The notes under the pieces: generated by a model
The model's input: only the letters and a program-made list of their open reading frames with translations
Database searches by the model: none
What the model was told of the DNA's origin: nothing
Program-made: the position numbers and the translations under genes
Assembly (NCBI GenBank): GCA_002297665.1
Contig: DBMS01000326.1
Span: 1,414 to 7,476 of the forward strand
Length of the DNA: 6,063 nt
Direction: 5' to 3'
Source: Holophagaceae bacterium UBA692
Lineage (GTDB): Bacteria; Acidobacteriota; Holophagae; Holophagales; Holophagaceae
Part shown: positions 1-5,806 of the stretch, in pieces
Layout: each line of letters opens with the position of its first letter
Position numbering within the stretch: the stretch's first letter is position 1

Positions 1-555
1 CCGGTGGTGGTGGCCGTCAACCACTTCACCGCCGACCTCCCCGAGGAGACCGCCGCCATCGTGGAGGCCTGCGCCGCCCTGGGCGTGAAGGCCGTGCGGG
101 CCGACCACTGGGCCCGGGGCGGCGAAGGCGCGGTGGACCTGGCCGGGGAGGTCCTCGCCCTCGCCCGCGGGCCGCGGCCGTCCCTGGCCTTCACCTATCC
201 CGCCGAGCTGGGGCTGTGGGAGAAGGTCCGCGCCGTGGCCCGCCGCATCTACGGCGCCGCCGACATCAAGGGCGACGCCAAGGTGCTCAAGGCCTTCGCG
301 GACCTGGAGGCCGCGGGCTTCGGCAACCTGCCGGTATGCCTGGCCAAGACCCAGTATTCCTTCTCCACGGATCCCCAGCTCCGGGGCCGGCCCGAGGGGT
401 TCACGCTGGCCGTTCGGGACGTGCGGGTGTCGGCGGGCGCGGGCTTCGTGGTGGTCCTCACGGGGGACATCATGACCATGCCCGGGCTCCCGAAGGTTCC
501 CGCGGCCGAGCTCATCGACATCGACGAGGACGGGAACATCACCGGCCTTTCCTGA
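1..555 (+). CDS. fhs: Formate-tetrahydrofolate ligase, C-terminal third (5' end outside window)
   Basis: This cytosolic enzyme of one-carbon metabolism joins formate to tetrahydrofolate using ATP, giving 10-formyl-THF. In acetogenic or formate-using bacteria it also serves the methyl branch of the Wood-Ljungdahl pathway. The visible 184 codons are open from base 1 and correspond to the end of a protein that is usually about 555 residues long. Family signatures seen are DHWARGGEGAVDLA (about bases 103-144), the AKTQYSFSTDP block (about 343-375), and the closing SAGAGFVVVLTGDIMTMPGLPKVP-type region (about 430-507). The protein ends in the customary ID-D-DG-ITGL sequence just before TGA at 553-555. 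The reading frame is uninterrupted and its third positions are strongly G/C, like its neighbours. The gene faces the REC-EAL gene tail to tail with 4 nt between the stops. The family assignment is firm; the start lies to the left of the window. Confidence 0.96.
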   Translation, partial: PVVVAVNHFTADLPEETAAIVEACAALGVKAVRADHWARGGEGAVDLAGEVLALARGPRPSLAFTYPAELGLWEKVRAVARRIYGAADIKGDAKVLKAFADLEAAGFGNLPVCLAKTQYSFSTDPQLRGRPEGFTLAVRDVRVSAGAGFVVVLTGDIMTMPGLPKVPAAELIDIDEDGNITGLS

Positions 556-569
556 AGCCTCACTTCAGG
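551..569. terminator. Inverted repeat across the convergent stop codons, possible bidirectional 3'-end hairpin
   Basis: CCTGAAG (551-557) and CTTCAGG (563-569) are perfect reverse complements, 7 bp, separated by a 5-nt loop. The fhs stop (553-555) lies in the left arm and the REC-EAL stop (560-562, minus strand) lies in the loop. Neither strand has a T-run after the stem, so this is not a classical intrinsic terminator. It could be a 3'-end stabilising hairpin or a weak terminator shared by the two converging transcripts. The repeat is seen directly; the role is inferred. Confidence 0.4.
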
Positions 570-1789
570 TGGGACCTCGCCGCCAGGACCCAGTCCTTGA
601 GCTGCGCGCCGGGCATGGGCCGGCCCAGGAAGTAGCCCTGGCCCCGGTCGCAGCCGAGGGCCTTGAGGGCGTCCCACTGCGCCTGGGTCTCGATGCCCTC
701 GGCCACGGAGGTCAGGCGCAGGTCCTTGGCCATGCGGATCATGTTCCGGGCCAGGATGGCGTGGCGCTCGGAGCCGGGCAGCCCCCGGGTGATGGACTGG
801 TCCACCTTGAGCTCGGTGAAGGGGATCCGCTCCAGCTGCTCGAAGGTGGCGAAGCCCGTGCCGAAGTCGTCGATGCTCAGGCCGAAGCCCCGCATGCGCA
901 GGCGGTTCAGGTTGGAGAGCGTGTGGCCCAGGTTGGACACGGAGGCCGATTCGGTCATCTCGAAGACCAGGAACCGGGGGGGCAGGTCCAGCTCGGCCAC
1001 CTTGGCCAGGATGCGGTCCGCGAACGCGGGTTCGCTCAGGGACTGGGCGGAGAGGTTCACCGACACCTCCACCTTGAGCCCGCGGGTGTTCCACCCCTGC
1101 CATTGCCTCGCCACGAACTCCAGGACGTGGAGCGTGAGCCCCGACATGAGGTCGGGGTCCGCCTCGGCCTGGGGCAGGAAGGCGCCGGGCCCCAGCATCC
1201 CCGACCGCGGGTGGCGCCACCGGACGAGGGCCTCCACGCCCTTCAGGTGGGCGCCCTGGAAGGTGACCTGGGGCTGGAAGAAGCAGAGGAACTCACCGTC
1301 CCGGAGCCCCTTGCGGATCTCGTCCAGGCCGATTTCGCCCTGCGGGGCGGGCGCGGGCGCGGACCGGCCCAGGAAGGGCGGGCCCGAAAGCACCTTGGCC
1401 AGGTCCTCCCGGAAGATCGGCTTCTGGACGAAGCCCGCCACCGGCAGCCCGAAGGTCGCGGCCATGAGGCGCACGGAGCGGAGGACGTTCTGCTCCTGGG
1501 AACTGACGATGATCAGCTCCGGGCGGTAGCCCCGGGAGGCCATCTCCCCGATGAACGTCACGCCGTCCATGCCCGGCATCTCCAGGTCCGTGAGGATCAG
1601 GTCGATGACCGGCGCGCGCTCCAGCTGGGCCAGGGCCTCCAGGCCGTTGGCGGCCTCCAGGGGCGCCGGGGCCCCCAGCTCGACGACCAGGCCGGCCAGG
1701 TGGGTGCGCTGGATGACGCTGTCCTCCACCACCATCACCACGCGGCCCGCGAGGGGTAGGGACACGGAAGCCGGGGTCGGATCGGTCAC
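560..1789 (-). CDS. REC-EAL response regulator, predicted c-di-GMP phosphodiesterase (RocR-like)
   Basis: A 409-residue cytosolic two-domain protein. Residues about 15-135 are a receiver (REC) domain: acidic pair E22/D23, phosphoacceptor D68 in LILTDLEMPGMDG, S96/S97, and K123 in VQKP. An Ala/Pro linker (about 142-150) leads to an EAL domain (about 153-405) that hydrolyses cyclic di-GMP to pGpG. All metal- and substrate-binding residues I would expect are present: E186 in GVEALVRW, N245 in SVNLS, E277 and E280 in FEMTES, D307/D308 in IDDFGTG, K328 in LKVD, E364 in AEGIET, Q384 in GQGYF. Their spacing is almost the same as in Pseudomonas RocR as I remember it (constant offset of about 12), so an active enzyme controlled by phosphorylation is likely. 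There is no HTH or GGDEF domain. No histidine kinase gene lies in the window, so it is an orphan regulator here. The start is GTG (1787-1789) with AGGA 7 nt upstream. Function is confident; the signal sensed is unknown. Confidence 0.93.
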   Translation of the reverse strand: MTDPTPASVSLPLAGRVVMVVEDSVIQRTHLAGLVVELGAPAPLEAANGLEALAQLERAPVIDLILTDLEMPGMDGVTFIGEMASRGYRPELIIVSSQEQNVLRSVRLMAATFGLPVAGFVQKPIFREDLAKVLSGPPFLGRSAPAPAPQGEIGLDEIRKGLRDGEFLCFFQPQVTFQGAHLKGVEALVRWRHPRSGMLGPGAFLPQAEADPDLMSGLTLHVLEFVARQWQGWNTRGLKVEVSVNLSAQSLSEPAFADRILAKVAELDLPPRFLVFEMTESASVSNLGHTLSNLNRLRMRGFGLSIDDFGTGFATFEQLERIPFTELKVDQSITRGLPGSERHAILARNMIRMAKDLRLTSVAEGIETQAQWDALKALGCDRGQGYFLGRPMPGAQLKDWVLAARSHLK

Positions 1790-1796
1790 GCTGGAA

Positions 1797-1800
1797 TCCT
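1797..1800 (-). promoter_or_regulatory. Ribosome binding site supporting the GTG start of the REC-EAL gene
   Basis: On the minus strand AGGA is followed by 7 nt and then GTG at 1787-1789. This is the best Shine-Dalgarno match in the vicinity and supports the GTG start, which places the receiver domain about 15 residues from the N-terminus, a normal distance. Confidence 0.55.
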
Positions 1801-1825
1801 GGGCATGGGGACGGGTCGTTGTCCA

Positions 1826-1855
1826 ACTCTACCAGGACCGCCGCCGGCATGGAAA
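1826..1855 (-). promoter_or_regulatory. Candidate sigma-70-type promoter for the REC-EAL gene
   Basis: On the minus strand TTTCCA (1850-1855, 4 of 6 matches to TTGACA) lies 18 nt upstream of TAGAGT (1826-1831, 4 of 6 to TATAAT). The predicted transcript would begin near 1819 and leave a leader of about 30 nt carrying the AGGA ribosome site. The region is the 88-nt gap after the phosphatase gene, so the regulator may be expressed alone as well as by read-through. This is a pattern match only. Confidence 0.3.
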
Positions 1856-1877
1856 CGTCCAACCCTGTGCGCCCCCG

Positions 1878-2369
1878 TTAATTGAGCGCGCCAGCCTGCG
1901 CGCGTTCCTCCAGCCGCACCGGCCCCGGCTCCCGGGGCACCGTGAGGATCCAGAGGCGGTCGTACGCGCGGATCTCGGGGAAGAAGCCCTTGAAGCCCAG
2001 GGCCCCCGCCAGGGTGGCCAGGGTGTCGGAGTGGCCGCAGATGACGACGGTCCTGCCCTTCCAGTTCTCCAGCACCTCCTGGCCCACCGAGGCCTCCTCG
2101 CCCCGCAGCCGGATCTCCGGGACCAGCCCCAGCCGCCCTGCCAGGGGCGCCACGGTCTGCCGGGTGCGCCAGACGTCGGTGGCGAAGATGGCCGCGGGCC
2201 GGAAGGCGGCCAGCTCCACCGCCAGGTCCTCGGCGCGCCGTAGCCCCCGGGAGGACAGGAGGGCGTTGGCTGACCGCGCGCCCTTCTCCGCGTGGTGGAC
2301 CAGCACCACGACGGTGTCCTGCGCCAGGAGGGCGGCCGATGCGATCAGGGCGAGGAGGAAGGCCTTCAC
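1878..2369 (-). CDS. Exported histidine-phosphatase-superfamily (SixA/phosphoglycerate-mutase-like) protein with altered RHG motif
   Basis: A 163-residue protein beginning with a hydrophobic signal-like segment (about residues 2-16, MKAFLLALIASAALLAQ, probable cleavage near residue 16-17), so the mature domain probably acts in the periplasm. The body fits a minimal histidine phosphatase: catalytic H26 in LVHHAEKG, the second arginine R68 in ATDVWRTRQT, the second histidine H113 in VVICGHSDT, and a closing YDRLWILTV strand. Such enzymes remove phosphate from small molecules or proteins through a phosphohistidine. One oddity: the arginine that normally precedes the catalytic histidine is histidine here (H25, codon CAC, one transition from CGC), which may weaken or change activity. 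The GTG start overlaps the helicase stop as GTGA, preceded by the purine-rich GAGAGGGAG, so translation is coupled to the helicase. The stop is TAA at 1878-1880. The substrate cannot be told. Confidence 0.85.
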   Translation of the reverse strand: MKAFLLALIASAALLAQDTVVVLVHHAEKGARSANALLSSRGLRRAEDLAVELAAFRPAAIFATDVWRTRQTVAPLAGRLGLVPEIRLRGEEASVGQEVLENWKGRTVVICGHSDTLATLAGALGFKGFFPEIRAYDRLWILTVPREPGPVRLEERAQAGALN

Positions 2370-4654
2370 GGCTCCCTCTCCAGCATCCCGAACCGCGCGA
2401 CGATGCGCTTCTCCCCCTCCTGGAAGCGAATGGTGTAGGTGAGCATGTCACCGCTGCCCGAGGCGGCGGTGATGACCCCCCTGCCGAAGCGGGGGCTCAG
2501 CACCCGCGTGCCCTTGGGCCAGCTGCCCGCGGGGGGATGGGGCGGCTCCACGGGCGCCGCCGCCTCGGGCGGGGCGGGCGCGGATTCGGGTTCGCCGCCC
2601 GGCCCGCGGACGCGGTCGAAGAAGCTGCGGATCCGCCCCAGTTCCGAGGCCACGGTGGTGCCACCGCCACCGGCGGGGCGCTGGGACGGGAAGGTGCCCT
2701 GGCCGGAGCGGTACAGCTCCGTGCCCCAGCGGATGGGCGTCTCCAGGCCCTCCTCGGGCAGCTCGCGCAGGAACCGGCTGGGCATGCCCAGCATCTCCTG
2801 GCCCATGGCCCGGCGCCGCCGCGCGGCGGTGAGGTAGAGCTTGTTCTGGGCCCGGGTGATGGCCACGTAGAAGAGCCGGCGCTCCTCCTCCAGGCCGTCC
2901 TCGGCTTCCCGGGCGTTGCGGTTGGGAAAGACGTCCTCCTCCAGGCCCACCATGAACACCACCGGGAACTCCAGCCCCTTGGCGCAGTGGATGGTCATGA
3001 GGGAGAGGAGCGAAGCCTCCTCCAGCTCGTCCGAATCCGAAGCCAGGGTCACCCGGTCCAGGAATTCCGCCAGCCGCAGGCCCAGGCCCTCCGCCTCGGC
3101 CGCGGCGGAGACGAACTCCTCGAGGTTGCGCAGGCGGCCTTCGGCCTCCAGGGTGGCCTCCTCCTCCAGCATCTGGACGTAGCCCGATTCCGCCAGGATC
3201 CAGCGCACGAGGCCCGAGAGGCTGAGGTGCCTGGACTCGTCCGCGGCCCGCTGGAACAGGTCGACGTACCGGACCAGTTCGCGCTGGGCACGCCCCTTGA
3301 GTTCGCCCGCGCGCAGCAGGGCCGCGGTGGCCTGCAGGGCGGTGCCGCCGTCGGGTATCGCGGCCTCGATGCGGGCCAGGGTCGTGGCGCCCACGCCCCG
3401 GGTGGGGGAGTTCACCGAACGCCGGAAGCTCACCAGGTCGAAGGGATTGCACACCAGGCGCAGGTAGGCCAGCAGGTCCTTGACCTCCTGGCGCTCGTAG
3501 AACTTCACGCCGCCCACGAGCTTGTAGGGCATGTTCTGGGCCCGCAGCGCCTCTTCCAGCTGCCGGGACTGCCAGTTGGCGCGGTAGAGCACCGCCATGC
3601 GCGCATCGGGGAACCGCAGCCGCTCCTGCCGGATGCGGTCCGCCACGTACTCCGCCTCCTGGCGCCCCTCGTCCAGGAGCTTGAAGGTGATGCGCTCCCC
3701 CATGCCCAGGTCCGTCCAGAGGGTCTTGCCCAGGCGCTGGGTGTTGTTGGCGATGACGGTGCTGGCGGCGTCCAGGATCAGCTGGGTGGACCGGTAGTTC
3801 TGCTCCAGCTTGATCTGGGTCGCGTGGGGGAAATCGGCCTGGAAGTCCAGGATGTTCTTGATGTCGGCGCCCCGCCACTTGTAGATGCTCTGGTCCTCGT
3901 CGCCCACCACGCACAGGTTCTGGTGCTTCCGGGCCAGGTGCTGGACCATCAGGTACTGGGCCCGGTTCGTGTCCTGGTACTCGTCCACCAGGATGTAGCG
4001 GAAGCGGTCCGCGTAGGCGGCCTGCACCTCCGGGTCCCGCAGGAACCGCTCCGTGTGCAGCAGGAGGTCGTCGAAATCGCAGGCCTTGTGGCTCCTCAGC
4101 CCGTCCTGGTAGCCCTTGTAGGCCTCCAGCACCTTGCGGGTCCAGGGGTCCAGGGCCTCCTCCATGGCCTCCGCGGGGAGCAGGCACCGGTTCTTGAAGT
4201 CGGAGATCACCTCCAGGACCTTCTTGGGGTGGAACTGCTTCTCGGGCAGCTTCAGGTCGGCCAGCACCTGCTTGACGAGGCTCCGCTGGTCGGAGGGGTC
4301 GAAGATCACGAAATCCCGCCCCACGGGGGTGCGGTCCCCTTCCCTGCGCAGGATGCGGGTGCAGAAGCTGTGGAACGTGCTCACCCAGAGCTGCTCGGCG
4401 GGGACGTGCACCATGCGCTGCACCCGCTCGGCCATCTCGCCCGCGGCCTTGTTGGTGAACGTCATGGCCAGGATGGAGGCCGGGCGCACCCCCACCTCCT
4501 CGATGAGCCAGGCGATGCGCCGGGTGATGACGGTCGTCTTCCCCGAGCCGGCCCCCGCAAGGATCAGGAGGGGGCCGTCCACGTGGGTCACGGCCTCCTT
4601 CTGGGGGTCGTTGAGGTTTCTTAGAAGGGGATGGTCGGGTGAAAACTCAGGCAT
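2366..4654 (-). CDS. pcrA: ATP-dependent 3'-5' DNA helicase of the UvrD/PcrA family
   Basis: A 762-residue superfamily 1A helicase that unwinds DNA and strips proteins from it in nucleotide excision repair, mismatch repair and replication-transcription conflicts. All motifs are present: Q-motif LNDPQKEAV (14-22), Walker A AGAGSGKT (33-40), Ia AMTFTNKAAGEM (63-74), II VDEYQDTN (223-230), III GDEDQSIYKWRGAD (251-264), IV LEQNYRST (283-290), V TIHCAKGLEFP (554-564) and VI ERRLFYVAITRA (591-602). After an acidic, Pro/Ala-rich linker (about 684-711) comes a C-terminal Tudor-like domain (about 713-759, FGRGVI...IRF...KRIVARFGMLE), the module that contacts RNA polymerase in PcrA/UvrD. The protein is about 40 residues longer than Escherichia UvrD or Bacillus PcrA, mostly in the linker. 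It starts at ATG 4652-4654 with no Shine-Dalgarno sequence. Its stop overlaps the phosphatase start. Whether to call it pcrA or uvrD is a naming choice. Confidence 0.97.
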   Translation of the reverse strand: MPEFSPDHPLLRNLNDPQKEAVTHVDGPLLILAGAGSGKTTVITRRIAWLIEEVGVRPASILAMTFTNKAAGEMAERVQRMVHVPAEQLWVSTFHSFCTRILRREGDRTPVGRDFVIFDPSDQRSLVKQVLADLKLPEKQFHPKKVLEVISDFKNRCLLPAEAMEEALDPWTRKVLEAYKGYQDGLRSHKACDFDDLLLHTERFLRDPEVQAAYADRFRYILVDEYQDTNRAQYLMVQHLARKHQNLCVVGDEDQSIYKWRGADIKNILDFQADFPHATQIKLEQNYRSTQLILDAASTVIANNTQRLGKTLWTDLGMGERITFKLLDEGRQEAEYVADRIRQERLRFPDARMAVLYRANWQSRQLEEALRAQNMPYKLVGGVKFYERQEVKDLLAYLRLVCNPFDLVSFRRSVNSPTRGVGATTLARIEAAIPDGGTALQATAALLRAGELKGRAQRELVRYVDLFQRAADESRHLSLSGLVRWILAESGYVQMLEEEATLEAEGRLRNLEEFVSAAAEAEGLGLRLAEFLDRVTLASDSDELEEASLLSLMTIHCAKGLEFPVVFMVGLEEDVFPNRNAREAEDGLEEERRLFYVAITRAQNKLYLTAARRRRAMGQEMLGMPSRFLRELPEEGLETPIRWGTELYRSGQGTFPSQRPAGGGGTTVASELGRIRSFFDRVRGPGGEPESAPAPPEAAAPVEPPHPPAGSWPKGTRVLSPRFGRGVITAASGSGDMLTYTIRFQEGEKRIVARFGMLEREP
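2371..2381 (-). promoter_or_regulatory. Shine-Dalgarno sequence for the phosphatase gene, embedded in the helicase 3' end
   Basis: The last helicase codons before its stop (Leu-Glu-Arg-Glu-Pro) read as GGAGAGGGAGC on the minus strand, a purine-rich ribosome site ending 1 to 5 nt before the GTG at 2367-2369, depending on the pairing chosen. Together with the GTGA stop/start overlap it points to re-initiation by ribosomes finishing the helicase. Confidence 0.6.
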
Positions 4655-4660
4655 TTTAGG

Positions 4661-4669
4661 AGTCTAGCA
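4661..4669 (-). promoter_or_regulatory. Candidate extended -10 promoter element of the helicase gene, consistent with a leaderless mRNA
   Basis: On the minus strand TGC precedes TAGACT (-10 hexamer at 4661-4666), giving a TGn extended -10 motif. The hexamer ends 6 nt before the ATG, so transcription would begin at or very near the first codon. This fits the absence of any purine-rich ribosome site between 4655 and 4670. No good -35 hexamer is visible. The same TAGACT occurs before the tRNA gene. Confidence 0.35.
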
Positions 4670-4675
4670 GCCGTT

Positions 4676-4693
4676 GCGAAGCTCCAGCTTCGC
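4676..4693. repeat. Perfect 8-bp palindrome upstream of the helicase gene (possible operator)
   Basis: GCGAAGCT (4676-4683) and AGCTTCGC (4686-4693) are exact reverse complements with a 2-nt centre. Counted from the candidate -10 element, it covers the place where a -35 box would lie, so a repressor or activator bound there would affect helicase transcription. It does not match the LexA boxes I know (CTGT-N8-ACAG, or CGAAC-N4-GTTCG). As a hairpin after the barrel gene it lacks a T-run. The role is unknown. Confidence 0.35.
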
Positions 4694-4753
4694 GGCGGCG
4701 GCTTGTGCCCGGCAGGGACCCCAACCCCAACGGTACCTTTCGGTGCCAGGGCC

Positions 4754-5581
4754 CTACCTGCGGGGCGTCCACATGGGGTGTTCGAAGCTCAGGTAGAAGA
4801 ACACGGACCTCTCCCCCTTGCTGGGGCCCACGCCGATGGGAAAGGCCAGACCCGGCACGATCTGGAGGCCGTTCCTGAAATTGAGGGCGAAGCGCACCCC
4901 GGGACTCACGAAGAAGGCGTCCACCCTCCCCTTGCGGCCGGGCCCGGCCACGGTCTCGCCGCTGGAGAAGGCGAATTCGAGCATGGCGTTGGCGTTGGGC
5001 CTGGCGAGCCAGATGAAGCTCTGCCCCATGGACCAGGCCGTGAGGTCGGCCTTGTCGCCGGCGGCGTTGCGGGCGCCGGGGGTCCAGGTGGCGCCCAGGT
5101 TCCAGTGGGTGACCCAGGACGAACCGAGCACCACGCTCACGGGCAGGAAGGCCTGGTAGCCCACGGCTCCGTTGCCCCGCAGCTGCCGCTCGTCGCCGGT
5201 GGGCAGCACCAGCGAGAACCTCGGGGACGCGGCCACCGCCGAGTCGCCGTCCCCGAGGAGCTGGTAGCGGTAGTTGATGAGCACGTCCCCCAGAGCCGAG
5301 CGCCCGTCGGGCGAATCCTGGATCCGCTGGTACGGCAGGGTGTAGCTCAGCTGGTGGGTGATCTCCGGGACCGGCCATTCCTGGGTGAAGGTGTAGAGCC
5401 AGTCCCGCGTCACCCGGTTCCGGCTGAAGGTGCTGATGTGCTGGACCACACCGGCTTCCTGGTTGTAGGCCTCCTCCACCAGGAAGGAATTGTCCTGGAT
5501 GGGCTTGGGGCCCTCCTCGGCGCGGGCGACCGCGGCGGCGGCCAGGAAGAGCCCTAGGATCGGGGCCATGGCATGTCTCAT
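4754..5581 (-). CDS. Exported beta-barrel-like outer-membrane protein, 'transporter'/MetA-pathway-of-phenol-degradation type
   Basis: A 275-residue protein with a clear signal peptide: basic start MRH, hydrophobic core to about residue 18, and an ARA cleavage site at 19-21 before EEGPK. The mature part opens with DNSFLVEEAYNQEAGVVQHI (about 30-49) and then runs as alternating, aromatic-rich strands (WLYTFTQEWPVPEITHQLSYTLPY; INYRYQLL; SPRFSLVLPTGD; SFIWLARPNANAMLEFAFS; FFVSPGVRFALNF; LQIVPGLAFPIG; SVFFYLSFEH), which suggests an outer-membrane beta-barrel of roughly 10-12 strands. From memory this resembles the Phenol_MetA_deg/'transporter' family, whose cargo is generally unknown. The last strand stops before PMWTPRR, so the barrel signal is not at the very end. 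The ATG at 5579-5581 has GGGGGA four nt upstream; ATG at residue 5 has no ribosome site. Stop TAG at 4754-4756. Location is more certain than function. Confidence 0.72.
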   Translation of the reverse strand: MRHAMAPILGLFLAAAAVARAEEGPKPIQDNSFLVEEAYNQEAGVVQHISTFSRNRVTRDWLYTFTQEWPVPEITHQLSYTLPYQRIQDSPDGRSALGDVLINYRYQLLGDGDSAVAASPRFSLVLPTGDERQLRGNGAVGYQAFLPVSVVLGSSWVTHWNLGATWTPGARNAAGDKADLTAWSMGQSFIWLARPNANAMLEFAFSSGETVAGPGRKGRVDAFFVSPGVRFALNFRNGLQIVPGLAFPIGVGPSKGERSVFFYLSFEHPMWTPRR

Positions 5582-5608
5582 TCGTTCCCCCGGGTTTTCG
5601 GTTCCCCG

Positions 5609-5614
5609 ATTCTA
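5609..5614 (-). promoter_or_regulatory. Candidate -10 element of the beta-barrel gene
   Basis: TAGAAT on the minus strand matches TATAAT at 5 of 6 positions. A start near 5602 would give a leader of about 20 nt carrying the GGGGGA ribosome site before ATG 5581. No convincing -35 hexamer is found at 16-18 nt; TCGACC at 5635-5640 resembles one but is 20 nt away. The element lies about 27 nt beyond the tRNA 3' end, so read-through from the tRNA is another source of transcript. Confidence 0.3.
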
Positions 5615-5640
5615 CTGGATCCGGGAAGCGGCCAGGTCGA

Positions 5641-5726
5641 TGGTGCCCCCACCCGGGGTCGAACCGGGATTCCATTGCTGGAGGGCGATTTTAAGTCGCC
5701 TGCGTCTGCCATTCCGCCATGGGGGC
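5641..5726 (-). tRNA. tRNA-Leu (anticodon UAA), CCA encoded
   Basis: The minus strand folds into a complete class II tRNA of 86 nt including an encoded CCA (5641-5643). The acceptor arms GCCCCCA (5720-5726) and TGGGGGC (5645-5651) pair over 7 bp, with discriminator A at 5644. The anticodon stem GGCGA/TCGCC (5696-5700 with 5684-5688) encloses the loop CTTAAAA, whose anticodon TAA is at 5691-5693. A long variable arm has the stem TCCA/TGGA with a GCAA loop, as expected for leucine tRNAs. The T arm is CCCGG-TTCGACC-CCGGG. It decodes UUA and, by wobble, UUG, codons that must be rare in a genome this GC-rich. No intron or duplicated 3' end was found nearby. Confidence 0.97.
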
Positions 5727-5740
5727 CTTGCTCTGGCTCC

Positions 5741-5746
5741 AGTCTA
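5741..5746 (-). promoter_or_regulatory. Candidate -10 element of the tRNA-Leu gene
   Basis: TAGACT on the minus strand lies 14 nt upstream of the mature tRNA 5' end, so a transcript would start about 7-8 nt before it. The following bases GGAGCC form a GC-rich discriminator of the kind seen at stringently controlled stable-RNA promoters. The -35 region is weak (TGGCCC at 18 nt spacing, 3 of 6 matches). The hexamer and flanks (agtctagc on the plus strand) are identical to those before the helicase. Confidence 0.4.
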
Positions 5747-5780
5747 GCGGGGCGGAAGGGGTCCGGGCCACTCCTCCCGG

Positions 5781-5793
5781 CGCCCTCCGGGCG
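5781..5793. repeat. Short inverted repeat after the right-edge gene
   Basis: CGCCC (5781-5785) and GGGCG (5789-5793) form a 5-bp stem with a 3-nt loop, 14 nt past the stop of the right-edge gene on the minus strand. It could act as a 3'-end hairpin, but no T-run follows and a stem this short is expected by chance in DNA of this composition. Confidence 0.2.
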
Positions 5794-5806
5794 AAAGGCC
5801 GCGGCG

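Noticed and set aside
569..1759. Long plus-strand open frame of 396 codons opposite the REC-EAL gene
   Set aside because: It is a mirror of the real minus-strand gene in GC-rich DNA, where antisense stops are rare. The translation is low-complexity in G, L, A, H and Q and shows no family motif.
3396..3408. CCCCGGGTGGGGG in the helicase matching the tRNA-Leu 3' end, as a possible attachment-site duplicate
   Set aside because: It is only 13 nt of nearly pure G/C and encodes part of the conserved helicase segment NSPTRGVG on the opposite strand. No integrase or island boundary is present, so it is chance.
2339..4624. Plus-strand open frame of 761 codons opposite the helicase
   Set aside because: It covers almost the same span as the helicase, whose motifs are complete on the minus strand. 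The plus-strand product is repetitive in L, G, V, Q and H and has no recognisable domain.
4676..4693. Palindrome upstream of the helicase as a LexA (SOS) box
   Set aside because: The half-site spacing does not fit CTGT-N8-ACAG or CGAAC-N4-GTTCG, so it is kept only as an unnamed palindrome.
4732..4747. GGTACC-TTTC-GGTGCC as a terminator for the barrel gene
   Set aside because: On the transcribed (minus) strand one stem position is a C-A mismatch, and no T-run follows. The fully paired form (with a G-U) exists only on the other strand, where no gene ends.
4703..5557. Plus-strand open frame of 284 codons opposite the beta-barrel gene
   Set aside because: The minus strand has the signal peptide, ribosome site and strand pattern. 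The plus-strand translation has none of these and is a compositional shadow.
5641..5726. tRNA-Leu as an integration hotspot with an adjacent mobile element
   Set aside because: No integrase, transposase or direct repeat of the tRNA 3' end is visible on either side, and base composition is the same across the whole window.
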